From the NCBI GenBank assembly GCA_000711775.1, contig ARYC01000584.1:94344-158343 (forward strand): a stretch of 64,000 nt of DNA, read 5' to 3'. The DNA is from Oxytricha trifallax. Lineage: Eukaryota; Ciliophora; Spirotrichea; Sporadotrichida; Oxytrichidae. Below, piece by piece: positions 11,638-22,755 of the stretch. A program made the translations under genes and the position numbers. The notes beneath the pieces are model-generated. The model saw only the letters and a list, made by a program, of their open reading frames with translations. It made no database searches and was not told the origin of the DNA. Position 1 is the first letter of the stretch; each line of letters begins with the position of its first letter.

Positions 11638-14600
11638 ATGGAACAAAAAAGAAGAATAATCACACAAGAAATCATGAATTCTTAAGACTCAGCACTTTAC
11701 CTGAACACTTCAAAGTCTTGTCAAGTAGTAGCCTTTGATCAGTACTGCTCTGGCTAGATGGAATTCTCCTTGTATAATGACAATACAAATAGAACAATGA
11801 GCATACAAAACTCTTAACAAAATGACATGTCGCTAAGCGGAATGACAAGCTCTATTAATGCGCAATCAGCATCTTCTCCTTCTGATTCATACCCAAGTTA
11901 GTACGAGAACAGCTTATCAGTGCATAGTTTCACTAGTGCATCAGAAAAGAGGAAGTTGCTGAAGAAGAAATCCAAGGCATCAGCTCTTGGAAAGAGAAAG
12001 AGGCAACAAAACAGGATAAGGAAGTCTGAAGACCAAATTCAAGAGTTAATTATTGAATTCAGGGTAAATCCCGAATGGTCAAAAGAAAAAGTTACAGACC
12101 TTTCTGAAAAGACTGGTCTCTCTGAGAGTCAAGTTTACAAATGGAACTGGGATTAGAGAAAGAAGTTCAATGCAGATATTTTTGAATCAATGGAGGCCGA
12201 AGTTACTAGGGATGAGTTTGGTGGCTACTGTTGCAAAAAGTGGGGAAAACTTGATGAATTTGAGCACGATGATAACATTTGCACTCTCTTAGGATTGGAT
12301 GTCAACAAAATGGCCCTTGAGCTAGTAAAAGGAGATTTAGAAAAGAGATAAAAGCTTGTTAAAGGCATTCCAGCTGTAGTCCTCAAATAATCTCCACTAC
12401 TTAGAAAGAAAGAAGTAGACATGGTCTAAAAGCTTTGTACTCCTTTGTTACTTTAAACACCATAAGCTGTTTCCAAAAAGTTACAAAGAGAGTTGATATC
12501 GGTATAACAGTCAAAACCCCAAAACCCCTTAGTGAGGTTTATAAGTGCTTTGATTAGTAGGGTAAAGTTGGAGTTTTATTAGGGTTAGTAGAGAAAACGG
12601 AAGTTTATTGAGACTTTAATATGTATTTAATGAGTATTAGTTTAATTATATCACACGAATTTTACTTGCTTGTCTTTGTTGTATCTCTTGAATCTCGCTT
12701 TCTTTAGTGGTTCGAGCATATCGTCTAAGGATTGTCTTGGATATGCTGGAGCTCTTACTATTATCTTCTCTACAATCTTCTTTATTTCTTAGCATACATC
12801 ATCTTGTTTTATGTGCTTCTCAGCTAGATTTATTGATTATTTTTCATATTTTGTATTAATGAAAGTCATGCTATCCATATCGCACTCTAATATTATTGCA
12901 GCTACTGCCCAAACATCCCACTAAATAGAGCCATTAGTCCATTTCTCTCTGATTGGGAAGTAACCTGGAGTACCAAGAACCTTTGCTAAGGTTACAATCT
13001 CTTATCTTAAGGCTCTATTAAAATCGATTACAACTACTTCTAAAGGGCAAAGGTTTAGCATAACATTTTCAGGCTTCAAATCTCTATGAACGTATCCAAG
13101 CTCGTGAAGTTCCTAAACACCCTTTACCATATTAGATAGAATATCATTCAAGTCATCTGGGTATCTGTTTTAATATAGATAATCTCGGAGAGTCATTTCA
13201 AACTTTTTTAGCCTTAGTGCGATGAAACCAAACCCTAAAATAACACCATCTAGCTTGAGCAAATTCTTGCAATCTTTTTTCTAAGCCTCTCTAAGTACAA
13301 TATATTCGTTAGCAAACTCATTTTGATACTGCTCGTTTTTAAGGAGATAGCTGAAAGGATATACCTTGTAGGCATAGTCATCAACCACTATGAGTTTTGC
13401 TTTAGCAGGTACGTTTATATGTAAGTAGTTTTCAATACAACTGCTAAGGTCTACTGCATTTAGTGCAGGAATATACATGGCTCTCTCTTAAAAGCATGCT
13501 AAAAAGACTTTACCAGCAGGTTGATTCATTAATTCTATTCGCTTCTGCCTCTTGAGCTTCTCTGTTGTTCTTTTTAAGTCTCAAGATTATTAGATTTTCT
13601 TTTAGCGGGCACTAATTTCTAAGTCTCTTTATCTTAAATCAAGAACTCACTTAGGTGATGCTTCTGCATATGTTTCTTAACTTTAGCTGAGTGAGTATAA
13701 GACTTCTCACAAGTCGTGCACTAGTACCTGCCATCGACCTTATCATGCTTAAAATACACCTTAGCTTTCCCAGAGTGAACCTCTTTCATATGTCTCTTCA
13801 AACTGGAATCAGTAGAGAAAAAATTTTAGCAGTCTTAGCATTCAAAAGTTTTAATCCTTTAAATCTGAAGCTGTTCCTTTTCTTCCTCAACATCTTTTAT
13901 TAATGTTTAAACTTCTATTTCAGCTTTCTCTTTCATGTTTTAAACCTATATAATAAAAACCTGTGCTTCAAATTCAAGAGCTCTTAGCTCTGCCTCCCTC
14001 TCAATATATATAACTTCTTGTTTCTTGGTTGAACCAAAGTTAAGCATTTATTGACCTGCTCCTAAAAGTGCCGCTCTACGATTTAAGTTGACCGCCATGT
14101 TCAAATTTAAATTTCTATTATAAAGCTCTTAAAACCTCTATAGCTATAGCTGGACTATATATAAGTTGCTACAGCATTAATGATGGTTTGATCTCAGCTC
14201 TAAGACTTCATATTTATACTCAGTTTATAACTATAATTTTTGTAATTTTGCACTTAATAATTTTGATTCTGGTACCAACTCAGATAAAGTTCAGGTTGGT
14301 ACTGGTACCAATTAAGTTTTGAACCAGATTGGAACTTTTCCATTAAAACCTCACTGGATTAAAACTAGGTACTAATTAAATTTAAACAAATTTAGTACTA
14401 ATTTAATGGAACTAAATTGATAAAAATGGAGCTCCATCTCTGAAGTTTGTTACAGCTTCTGCGAACCTTCTCCACGTATCTTTACAGGGTTGACCTCCTA
14501 TAAGATGCCCATATTTAATAGTAAGATTTTAAAGGAAAGGATCCAGAAGTCTATAAATTAAAACTTGAAATTCATTAATAGGAAGAGGAACAAAGATGGA

Positions 14601-17179
14601 ATCATTCAATGAACAAATGAAAAGGGTTGAGGCTCAAGAAATGATATCAAGATTAAGAAGCAAGGAGGATCTCTATCGATACCTTACTTAGCATGGTAAA
14701 ATAAATTGATGTTAATCAACGATGTATACAGTTGGTCTATTCCTTCCAACGATGGAAGGTACTAAAATATCATTCTTAAATGCAATACTCGACGAGGAGA
14801 AGAAAGCTTTTAAAAACATAGAAATCAAACTGATTGAAATACCTAACTACCCAGAGATTTCAGTCACAAATCTCTACGAGGATGCAATGAAAGATGATGA
14901 AGTGGTTATTTACCTTCCTAGCAAGAAGCAGCTCTCAAATAAGTTGCCTGAAAGAAACTTCTTCTTTGGTGTTCTTGGTACAATCAAAGAGGATTATTTG
15001 AGAGAAATTATAGAAGAAGCTCATAAGAAACGCTACTCTATTTCTCCTGAAGATTAAAAGAAGCAAGGAATACTAATAAGCGAGACGTGGCTAGCAGAGC
15101 TTAAGAAGCATCCTTATCTCTCTAGTAAGCTTTGATTTATAACTTTTTAGGGAAACCTGGAACTGGTATATTTCTAATGAAAGAGAATGCAAAGGTTCAC
15201 AGAGAGAGAAAGTCTCAAACCATCCATTAAGTTAGCAAAAGACTTTATAATGAAGTTTAAAAGTCTGATGAAATGAACATAGATGCTGGTGCTGGTACAA
15301 AGAGAAGAAACATGGGTCCTAGTAAAGCACCAGAGGAAGAAAAGAAAGAGAAGCCGAATCCATTTAAGAGTTCGTTTAATATGTGAAATAATTCATTCAT
15401 TTAAGTCTAACACTTATTAATAAACATTCATTCTTCCTTTCCTTGCACATATCGTAGTCTAGTCTTTACCCACTCTCTTGCAACTACTCTGTATTAAGTC
15501 TACTGTGTCGATTGGTAGATCATGCATTAGGTGATACAGCAAGAGTTTCTTGTAGTGAGTCTTAATCTAACTCCAATAGAATTCGATTCCATTAAATTGA
15601 GGACTGTAAGGAACGTTATACACAGGAGTTATCTTTAACTCTTCATAAGCTTTCTTAGATTCCTTAGTCTTATGAACTGAGAGGTTATCAACAAACAGGA
15701 TGATCTCTTGATCGTTGTACTTATCTCTTAGCTTATGTAAGAACTCTATATACTGCTCTCGCTTAATAGAGCGAGGATAAATAACATAAGTTTCTAAGCC
15801 TGAATCTTCACTGATACCAGCCAAAATTGCGTGAGTGACAACCTTAACCTTTTAGTCATACACTTCTATATTATCGTACTTCTTGTACCAAGACTTATTA
15901 ATAAAGGTGTTGAACGTAAACACAGCTTCATCAGCGTGTATGAACTTGATGTTATTATCAACAGACCTCTGCATTTAATCATATATATAGTTTAAATTAT
16001 TACTATAAAATGGCAGAGTAAAGTTAATCACTCTCTTCACTCTATTGACAGTCTTGAAGATAATACCATTTCTTCAATAAATATTTGCGATAGTCTATGG
16101 TGAGATACGCATGTCAGGAAACTTGCGATGAAACATCACAGCTCGCTAGTCAAATGGGAAATGTGCCCAATACTTAAGAGTCTTAGAATCGCAGAGATAT
16201 TCAATATGCTGCTTAGAGAACTTTTATTTTCTTACAGGATGTTATCAAGAACCAGAATTGAAATGCTAAACAGCTAACAAGCAGTGATACCTTACAGTCG
16301 AAGCACTCTTACACAATAGCTTTGCAATCGCACAATAATTCATCACTGGTTTGAGTTAGTCTATATTAATACTCGCACCATACCTAAGCTTAAGCAGTAA
16401 ATCTAAATATTTCTCATCATAAATAGACCCCAAAAATCGCTAATTTCTATTTCTCATTTTGCAAACTGGCCTAATTTCTCTACTAACCCTAATAAAACCA
16501 CAACTTTACCCTACTAATCAAAGCACTTATAAACCTCACTAAGGGGTTTTGGGGTTTTGAGTGTAAAGAATAAGAAGATAACTAATAAAAGTTTGAATGT
16601 CATTAACTCACTACTCCTAAAGCATCATATTCTAGAACCACAGCTGACAGCAATTAATCATGGCTTGCATCTATTAATAAGAGCCCATAAGCTCTCTTTG
16701 AACCATAACCATTTAGTATGGCTATGTGCTCACCTTGGAAATATGATTCTTGTCATTTTAATGGCCCATTACCTGGTAGCACATTCTAATTAAGAATACC
16801 AGGGATTGCTAGATATTTTTACATATTTTATTTTACTTTCATTATTTTATAAATAAATTTCCCCTATTTTTCATTCCTGACACTTTTTAAAAATAGTTTC
16901 TTCGTAAAAAATCTTCGATTATTTATATTTGAAAATTATTTCTATTTTATTGCTGGATAATAATAGCACTTGCAATAGGCGAATAACATTATAGTTAATC
17001 GTTCCCCAATTAAGCAATTTAAAAGTCCTAGTAAAGTATTCCAGTGCTCTCAAAACACCTGGGGTAACTTATTTTCTCCAAGCCCCATGAGAGAAGAGAA
17101 GGAAAATAATCAAAGCTAACTCTATGAAACAACCGGCCAATTCAGGCATTTAGACTTCAATATCAATCTATATGATTGA
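11638..17179 (+). CDS. Homeodomain-like transcription factor gene interrupted by TBE1
   Basis: Probable DNA-binding regulator. The ATG at 11638 opens a Ser/Gln-rich N terminus. A basic stretch (KRKLLKKKSKA) follows, then a homeodomain-like segment at about residues 127-180, whose recognition-helix part reads SESQVYKWNWDQRKKF in place of the usual WFxNxR core. The frame runs open to 12511, where TBE1 sits between two AGT copies (12509-12511 and 16560-16562). Exact excision to one AGT continues the same frame into a second coding block (16563-16810). An IES with pointer ATTGCT (16805-16948) is then followed by the last block (16949-17179), ending at TGA. The Ser/Pro-rich C-terminal part is coding-like on composition only. 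The atypical WNWDQR core means the homeodomain call is good but not certain. Confidence 0.8.
12651..14098 (-). pseudogene. TBE1 57K zinc-finger/protein-kinase gene, frameshifted
   Basis: The N-terminal third has two C2H2 fingers (FECQDCQNFF..H..H and YQCTTCEKSY..H..H). The C-terminal two thirds is a protein-kinase-like domain with HRDLKPENVML; the usual DFG reads DFN. Length is 1448 nt, not divisible by three. Comparison with the TBE5 copy places a missing base near 13560, between the fingers and the MYIPALNAVD block. Function in transposition is unknown. Transcribed away from the 22K gene. Confidence 0.9.
14099..14595. promoter_or_regulatory. TBE1 divergent intergenic region with iterated GGTACC / AATTAAGT motifs
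   Basis: Lies between the divergent 57K and 22K starts. Between about 14268 and 14415 it holds repeated GGTACCAA, TTGGTACT and TACTAATTAAAT-type words in both orientations. Likely a bidirectional control region or a site bound by an element protein; this is inference from position and repetition. The same region in TBE2 and TBE4 has different flanking palindromes around a similar AATTAAGT core. Confidence 0.55.
14596..15386 (+). CDS. TBE1 22K gene, intact, two short introns
   Basis: Conserved TBE gene of unknown function. The ATG at 14596 follows an AT-rich leader. Introns GT-AG at 14696-14731 (36 nt) and 15125-15150 (26 nt) are both in phase 1; splicing gives one frame of about 240 residues ending NM-TGA. 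Blocks shared by all copies here include FLPTMEGTKIS, NKLPERNFFFGVL and AHKKRYSISPED. The C terminus is basic and ends in a KKEKPNPF motif. It converges on the transposase gene, whose stop lies 6 bp away. No membrane segment is seen. Confidence 0.88.
15393..16457 (-). pseudogene. TBE1 42K DD34E transposase, TGA nonsense at 16074-16076
   Basis: IS630/Tc1/mariner-superfamily transposase. 355 codons with an N-terminal helix-turn-helix-like region, then the catalytic triad: IHADEAVF (first Asp), LFVDNLSVH (second Asp) and NGIEFYW (Glu), with 34 residues between the second Asp and the Glu. An in-frame TGA at 16074-16076 replaces the AGA codon found in TBE3, cutting the protein before the catalytic core. 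Family transposases of TBEs are known to take part in genome rearrangement; this copy could not make full-length protein unless the stop is read through or is a sequencing error. Confidence 0.9.
16805..16948 (+). other. IES in homeodomain gene, pointer ATTGCT
   Basis: ATTGCT occurs at 16805-16810 and 16949-16954. The 144-bp removal gives RIPGIAGQQQHLQ in frame. Confidence 0.8.
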
Positions 17180-17863
17180 ACAAGCAATGTAGCTTTGACT
17201 ACTATAATTCAAATCATTTAGCAATAACAATAAAAACCTTTTTCAGAATTATTCGTAAAAACACTTATTATACTTTTAGGGCTTAATTTTTATATTAAAA
17301 TTTGTTTAAAATTAAACTAAGTAAACTAAAAAATTCTCAATAGTAAAATAACTCTAAAATGGTTATATAAAATTTTTTAATAAAATAGTTTTATGATAAA
17401 ATCCTCCCAATTCTTTTTATAGAGTGATAATTAAGTCACAATTTTGTACCACTACTATTTTTATATACAAAAAGTGAAAAAACTGTAAATATTTTTCTTT
17501 TAATTCACGTAAACTTTTAACATTCATCTTAAATATTGCCACTTTGTGTGCGTATATTTCCAGTATAAAAAGTAAGAATCGCAATAAATAGTATATAAAA
17601 ATTATAATTACTTTTTAGAGTTTTACAGGAAGAAATTCTCACCAGCTTAACCTAACCTATTATTTATTCTAGTTAGATAGTTTATATTAGAAAATAATTT
17701 TAAAATCACTACTTTATATTTTTATTGGTCCCTCTATAATTTGGGCTCACTAAATAATTAATAAAATTTAAACCTTTATAAATTAGAAATTTTCAAAAAC
17801 TAAACTATTTCACAAACCCTATCCAATTCTACACTTAATCAAACAATTCCCTTTCAACATTAA
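17180..17863. other. AT-rich intergenic spacer
   Basis: About 680 bp between the homeodomain and TFIIA genes. No coding frame, repeat or RNA gene recognised. Confidence 0.5.
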
Positions 17864-18303
17864 ATGTCCCAGCTAACTATCTACAGAGAGACAACTATAG
17901 GCGCTGCCCTTAAGGATTCTCTAAAGGAACTTGAAACTCAAATCGGCGAAGAACTCATCGGTAAAGTCTTAATATTGAAGTTTCTTATAAAAAGGTATGT
18001 AATTTCTATAGCCAATGTTTCTCAAAAGCCTAATGTACATTCATATAAGAATTATGTAAAGTCTTAGAATCATTCGATGCAGTGATATGCGATAGATTTA
18101 AGGAGGTAAACTCCAATAACAAGTGCAAACTCCAAGGAAAATGCATTTCTTACAATAATTGCGATGATGTGTGGCTTTTCCTACTCGATAGCTGTAGCAT
18201 CAAAGGAGACGATATTGACGAAAGTGCTAAAAATTGTCGCATTGTTGCTACTGATACTGCTAATCTTAAAATATAAGAAATATTCATAATTCTCAAATAA
18301 TGA
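17864..18303 (+). CDS. TFIIA-gamma: Transcription initiation factor IIA, gamma (small) subunit
   Basis: Small subunit of TFIIA, which binds TBP and stabilises it on promoter DNA. The N terminus LTIYRETTIGAALKDSLKEL matches the conserved YRxTTxGxxLxxxLxEL helix of the family. The C-terminal beta part has YNNCDDVWLFLLD and CRIVATD, equal to the family YRFCDNVWTF.. and VKIVA. One IES (17961-18055) splits it; the join gives ELIGKVLESFDAVI in frame. About 115 residues, the usual size. Stop TGA at 18301-18303. Confidence 0.93.
17961..18055 (+). other. IES in TFIIA gamma, 11-bp pointer GTAAAGTCTTA
   Basis: The perfect 11-bp repeat lies at 17961-17971 and 18056-18066. The 95-bp removal restores the family alignment exactly. 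Confidence 0.95.
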
Positions 18304-19759
18304 TAAATGAACCTTAGTTATATTTAATGTTGCTACTATCATGTTTTTGTAATATTATGGGATGGGAAATTTTATTAGTTTGCATTTTTTTATTTGTAAT
18401 TTTCATGGCTTTTCCGTAAATTCTTAACAAATTAAATGCTAAAAGATAAGTTAAACTATTTTTCTAAGAGAATAAAGTCAGTTGTTGTAAAATATACAAA
18501 TGTTACAAGGGATTGAAAAAAATATTTAAGTTAGAAAATACTAAAAATCAAGTAAATTTGAAAAAATGATTGCATAGAAGAAATATATAATTGAAAGTTG
18601 ATATAAATAGACTTGAATGAGTAGAAGTGGAGATAGGTTAAAAATGTAGGAAATATTTCGGAAGAAAGTTAAAGTGCCAAAAGTCGTTACTTTTTGTAAG
18701 AAAGTATAATTATATAAGAAATAATTTAAGAAAAACAAAAATTACATACAATCGAGTCCAGTCTATGTAATTACCTTTCTCCAATATTTTTGAATAAAGA
18801 AGGCAATGCAAGACGTGAACCTGTGAGAAGAAATCAGAAGGGCGCGAAAGGCCACAGACGAGGTGGTCAGAGACAGTGAGAGCTGAATCACTCTTAACTC
18901 ATAGGTCTATAGCTCAAAATTGAATAATGTGCCGCTTGCAGGATTTATCTCAGAATTTACGTTCATACTTACCATCTTTCATTAAACCACTCTGCATAAT
19001 GATTATCATCAGAATAAAATTGAAATAGCTTTATAAATAGTCTTAAATATAACTAATATAGATTTATAATTATAATTTACAAATGTTTTTAAAATAATAA
19101 TTAGATTATAAAAAAAACCATGCGGGTAAGATATAGTCAATTATAAATTGACCAATTTTATTATGAATTTTTTAAAACTTAGATATCATTAATTTTGTAA
19201 GCTTTATAATTCTTTTTTACATATAATTTGAGTATTTTTCTTAATTTTAATTTTGCTTTAGGAATAATAAGCACGGACCTATTAATAAATATTATAAATA
19301 ATGCCTATCCAGATAATTAAGTATTTTTGCAATAATTGACATTTAACTATTAATTTGATAAAAAACTTAATATTTCACATATTTTTCAATGCCAATTATA
19401 ATTAACTATTTTTCCTAACTTCTACATTTATAATTTTAAGTCTGCTTAACGCTAATTTTCATTTGTTATTGTTGGCAACTAAACAATTACAATTTAAATA
19501 TAAAATTTACAATTAAATATAGGCGTGTTATAACAATTCAATTTAATTCATTAATTTAGGCTCTATTAATGTAATAATTATTCGAAGTTACTTTATAAAT
19601 TAAATAGTATAAAGGATTCACATATAAATTTATTAAAACAAAATGTATTATAAAGATGAAAATAGATTTTCCAAAAAAGTAAAATCATTATATATATAAA
19701 TTTCCCATAATCTACCAAAAGTAACAGTAATGCTTAACATATCAGTTTTGCATATAAAT
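18304..19759. other. Mostly AT-rich intergenic region with one GC-richer island (about 18780-18975)
   Basis: No gene is called. The island around 18800-18940 stands out by base composition. It has an open minus frame starting near 18973 (MNVNSEINPASG..) and a shorter basic plus frame (GAKGHRRGGQRQ then TGA). Neither matches a family I know. It could be one coding segment of a gene whose other parts lie elsewhere, or a structured RNA. The rest shows nothing. Confidence 0.4.
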
Positions 19760-22649
19760 TCAACGTCTCATGCCGCCTCTACCTCCACGAGGACCACCAC
19801 CTCTCATGGCGCTTTCCTTTGATTTATTCTGGCAGTATGGTATATGTCTTTAAGCTGCAACATCTGCAAACTTCCTTCCGCAGTATGGGCAGGGCACTCT
19901 ATCATCGTACTAATCAACAGCAGGAGGCTAATAACTGCTACCGCCTCCGTTCTTGCCGCCACCGCCTCTTCTATCATCTACGCCTCTTGCTGCTCTCATG
20001 GCTTACCTGAATTATTCTGATTAGTTCTTCCATTTAGGTTATCCAGCTCCACCTCCTCGCACAGGCATATTGTTTCTATTGTTTACTGCTGCCGGTTTAT
20101 TCTATGCTCCACCTCTTCCAGGTGCACCTACACGCTCTTATCTCTAAGCTTAGGCAAGAATTTTCTCTTATTCTTTGGATACTATTCTGTGGGCTAAGCT
20201 GTTAAACACTTTACGCTTCTTTTAGAACACTTTCTGACAGATTTTTGAATGCTTTGAATAAGCTTCTGGGTTGAATGATCTTCCACATCCACCACATTAA
20301 ATTATCCCAAAACTATAATAATTAGTTTATGTTGCTTTATATAATAGGTTTAATGCAATTCATTTTTTCATTATATCGGATCATGTTGAATTGTATCACT
20401 AAAATCATCAAAATTATATAAATTCTTGCAGTTTCGCTTAAGTTATCTCACTTTTATTACATGAAGCACTTGAATATTCAATTATGTTAAATAAGAATTT
20501 TTTGTTTCCATAATTTTAATGCTATTTAAAATCTTCTTAAGAAAAATTAAATAATGACAAGAAATCTTGAAATTTGAATTTATTAAAAAAATGTTGAAAT
20601 TGATTTACAATAAAACCTCTTAAGCAGATAAAATATATTTCATTAGTTTATAAATTTCTATTTATTTTATCCGCTTAATTATTTAATGTACTAAAGTAAT
20701 TAAATTAAAATAAATTAAATTATCCATATTACATAATAATTATTTCTAGGGAATTAATTCTCTTAGATCCATATTTGAAGGAGCTTAAAATGCCTCAGGT
20801 CCTAGATTATTGCCATACCCACCTTGATTAGTAACAATTATAAATATTGATTATTGAGATATTCTATTTAATCTATAAAAATGTATCAACTTGCTTTCTG
20901 GCAACTGCAGGAATGACTTATTTGGACACTTCATCATCATAGTTTACATACTATGGCCCATTATTATTACTGCTTTGTTAATTATTTTGATTTCTATTTG
21001 CAGCAGCATTTCTAGGTGCATTTGAAGCCATGCCTCTTCTTTATTATGGAGGAGCTTCTCGCTTCTGAGGTTAATAATTAGATTTGTGTTCTTCTATAGT
21101 TCTAGTATTATTCATGTTTCTATTATTTCCCCCGAAACCCCCTCCATTAGTGTTTTAATGACTATTTTACGTTTCATTGTAGTCTATAGTTCGTTGAGAA
21201 GGGTTTCGGTTGTTTGCAACCGACTTTCGTTGTTAATCCAGTTATAAGTAAATTGATTCAATAAAAATTACGATTAATGATCAATTGTAAGAGTTTCTGT
21301 TTCCGCTTGGGTTGTAGTCTTGCGGATTTTAATTGGCATACTAACTAACTCTAGGCTGGCTTTTAAGTGATTAATTGGTCTACAGACTGCTTTTTGTTGA
21401 AATTGAGTTAAGTTAGTCATATTAGTCGTAGCCAGAATTACCACCTCCTATTTTACTGTTTGAATAGCCATTTCCTCCGTAACCACTCATGCTTCCACCT
21501 CCATTTCCAAAATCAGTAGCCTTAACTGGTCCTCTGCCGCCATTAGGAGCTTAATAACCCATGTTTCTCAATTCACCAGTGCCAAATTAGTTTCCTCCAC
21601 CCATACTATAGCCACTATTTGCACCACCATAGTTCCCTGGACCATTTCTGTTATTGTAACCACCACTTCCTTTATTCATGTCATAGCCTAATTCCTGTCC
21701 TCCTCCATACTATTACTAACCATAACCTCCTTAGTTACTAAAGCCATTATCCATGCCACCACCTCCGTAGCCTCCTCTGCTGTTATTCGATTACTTAAAA
21801 CCCCAAAATAGAATTGTAAAAGAATAATAATTATATATATTTATATATTTATATATATTTATATATGAGAATAATCCCATTCATATATGTAAGTATAGAT
21901 TAAAATAATTTGATTTGATTTAGTTCTTATAAAACAAGATTATAATAATATAAAGCAATATCTTTATGAATATTGTTTGATTACTATCTAAAACATTTAA
22001 TTCTCAATAACTATATTTAGATTAAATTTTTGCAGAATACATATCTGCTAATTTTCTTAATTTGAATTATTTAAGATAATTAAAATTAAAAAAATTAAAT
22101 TATCCTTTCATTTAGCTGCTTTAATGCATTAAGAAAAAAGTGAATCAGCACAGTTCGTTTTTGAAGTTTCTTATTAAAATGGAATTAATGTATAATTGTG
22201 GATAACTTTTAGATTCTAAAAATAAAAGCAAATTATTATTTGTTATTTACTTAAGTAAAAACAGTTAAACATATAATTTTATAATAAATTAGATTCTATA
22301 ACTTAAAATAGTAAAATGAAACAAAAAAGATATTTTTGCATTTTTTAATATAATATATAAATTTAAGGGTTTTTACTGCTATTATCAGTAACCACTTGAT
22401 CCAGCATTCTGTTACAATTTGATTAATACATGATTATTTTCATAATTTTTAACATCATAATATTGATTATTTCCTACTTACATGACCAGATGCAAATCCC
22501 TTAGATGAGGTACCGACTATTTAATCCTCAGCCACCCTCATTATATTGTTTTTCCTCTCTTCTCTGAGTTGCTTAGCTCTCTCTAACTGCTAACGTTTCT
22601 TGTCTGCCCAGTCATTAGCTTCAACTGAAGCATTTCTTCTAACACTCAT
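19760..22649 (-). CDS. ZC2HC1-like C2HC zinc-finger protein, Gly/Asn-rich, several segments
   Basis: The C-terminal part carries two C2HC fingers of the zf-C2HC_2 type: CGGCGRSFNPEAYSKHSKIC and CPYCGRKFADVAAQRHIPYC, as in the ZC2HC1/FAM164 family. After the second finger it ends in a Gly/Arg-rich tail at TGA (19760-19762). The N terminus starts at 22649 (MSVRRNASVEANDWADKK, then a charged helix). The middle (about 20900-21800) is very rich in Gly, Asn, Gln and Tyr, suggesting a disordered, possibly RNA-binding or condensate-forming region. An IES with pointer TAATT (20300-20751) joins RELIQCGGCG in frame. Further interruptions near 20840-20880, 21240-21290 and 21800-22500 are present but not resolved. 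Confidence 0.82.
20300..20751 (-). other. IES in C2HC gene, pointer TAATT (452 bp)
   Basis: On the plus strand AATTA lies at 20300-20304 and 20752-20756. Excision fuses the MDLRELI segment to the first zinc finger in frame. AT-rich insert, no other feature. Confidence 0.7.
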
Positions 22650-22755
22650 TAAAGTCAATTAAATTATAACTTATAATTAAATTATTAATTAAATTAATCA
22701 TTAACTAGGGTGTTATAATACTCATATAATTATATACATCACTTGATAAATTCAC

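Larger units (their letters stand above)
12512..16559. mobile_element. TBE1: telomere-bearing element transposon (4048 bp), target duplication AGT
   Basis: Ends are exact inverted CAAAACCCCAAAACCCC repeats; the similarity continues inward about 75-80 bp (TTAGTGAGGTTTATAAGTGC and on). Flanked by AGT at 12509-12511 and 16560-16562, matching the known ANT target of TBEs. Gene order is 57K (-), 22K (+), 42K transposase (-). The 57K gene has a 1-nt frameshift, the 42K gene has a TGA nonsense codon, and the 22K gene looks intact. Confidence 0.96.

Noticed and set aside
12512..12528. C4A4 repeats read as true telomeres or chromosome ends
   Set aside because: They lie internally in inverted pairs with ANT duplications and TBE genes between, so they are transposon ends.
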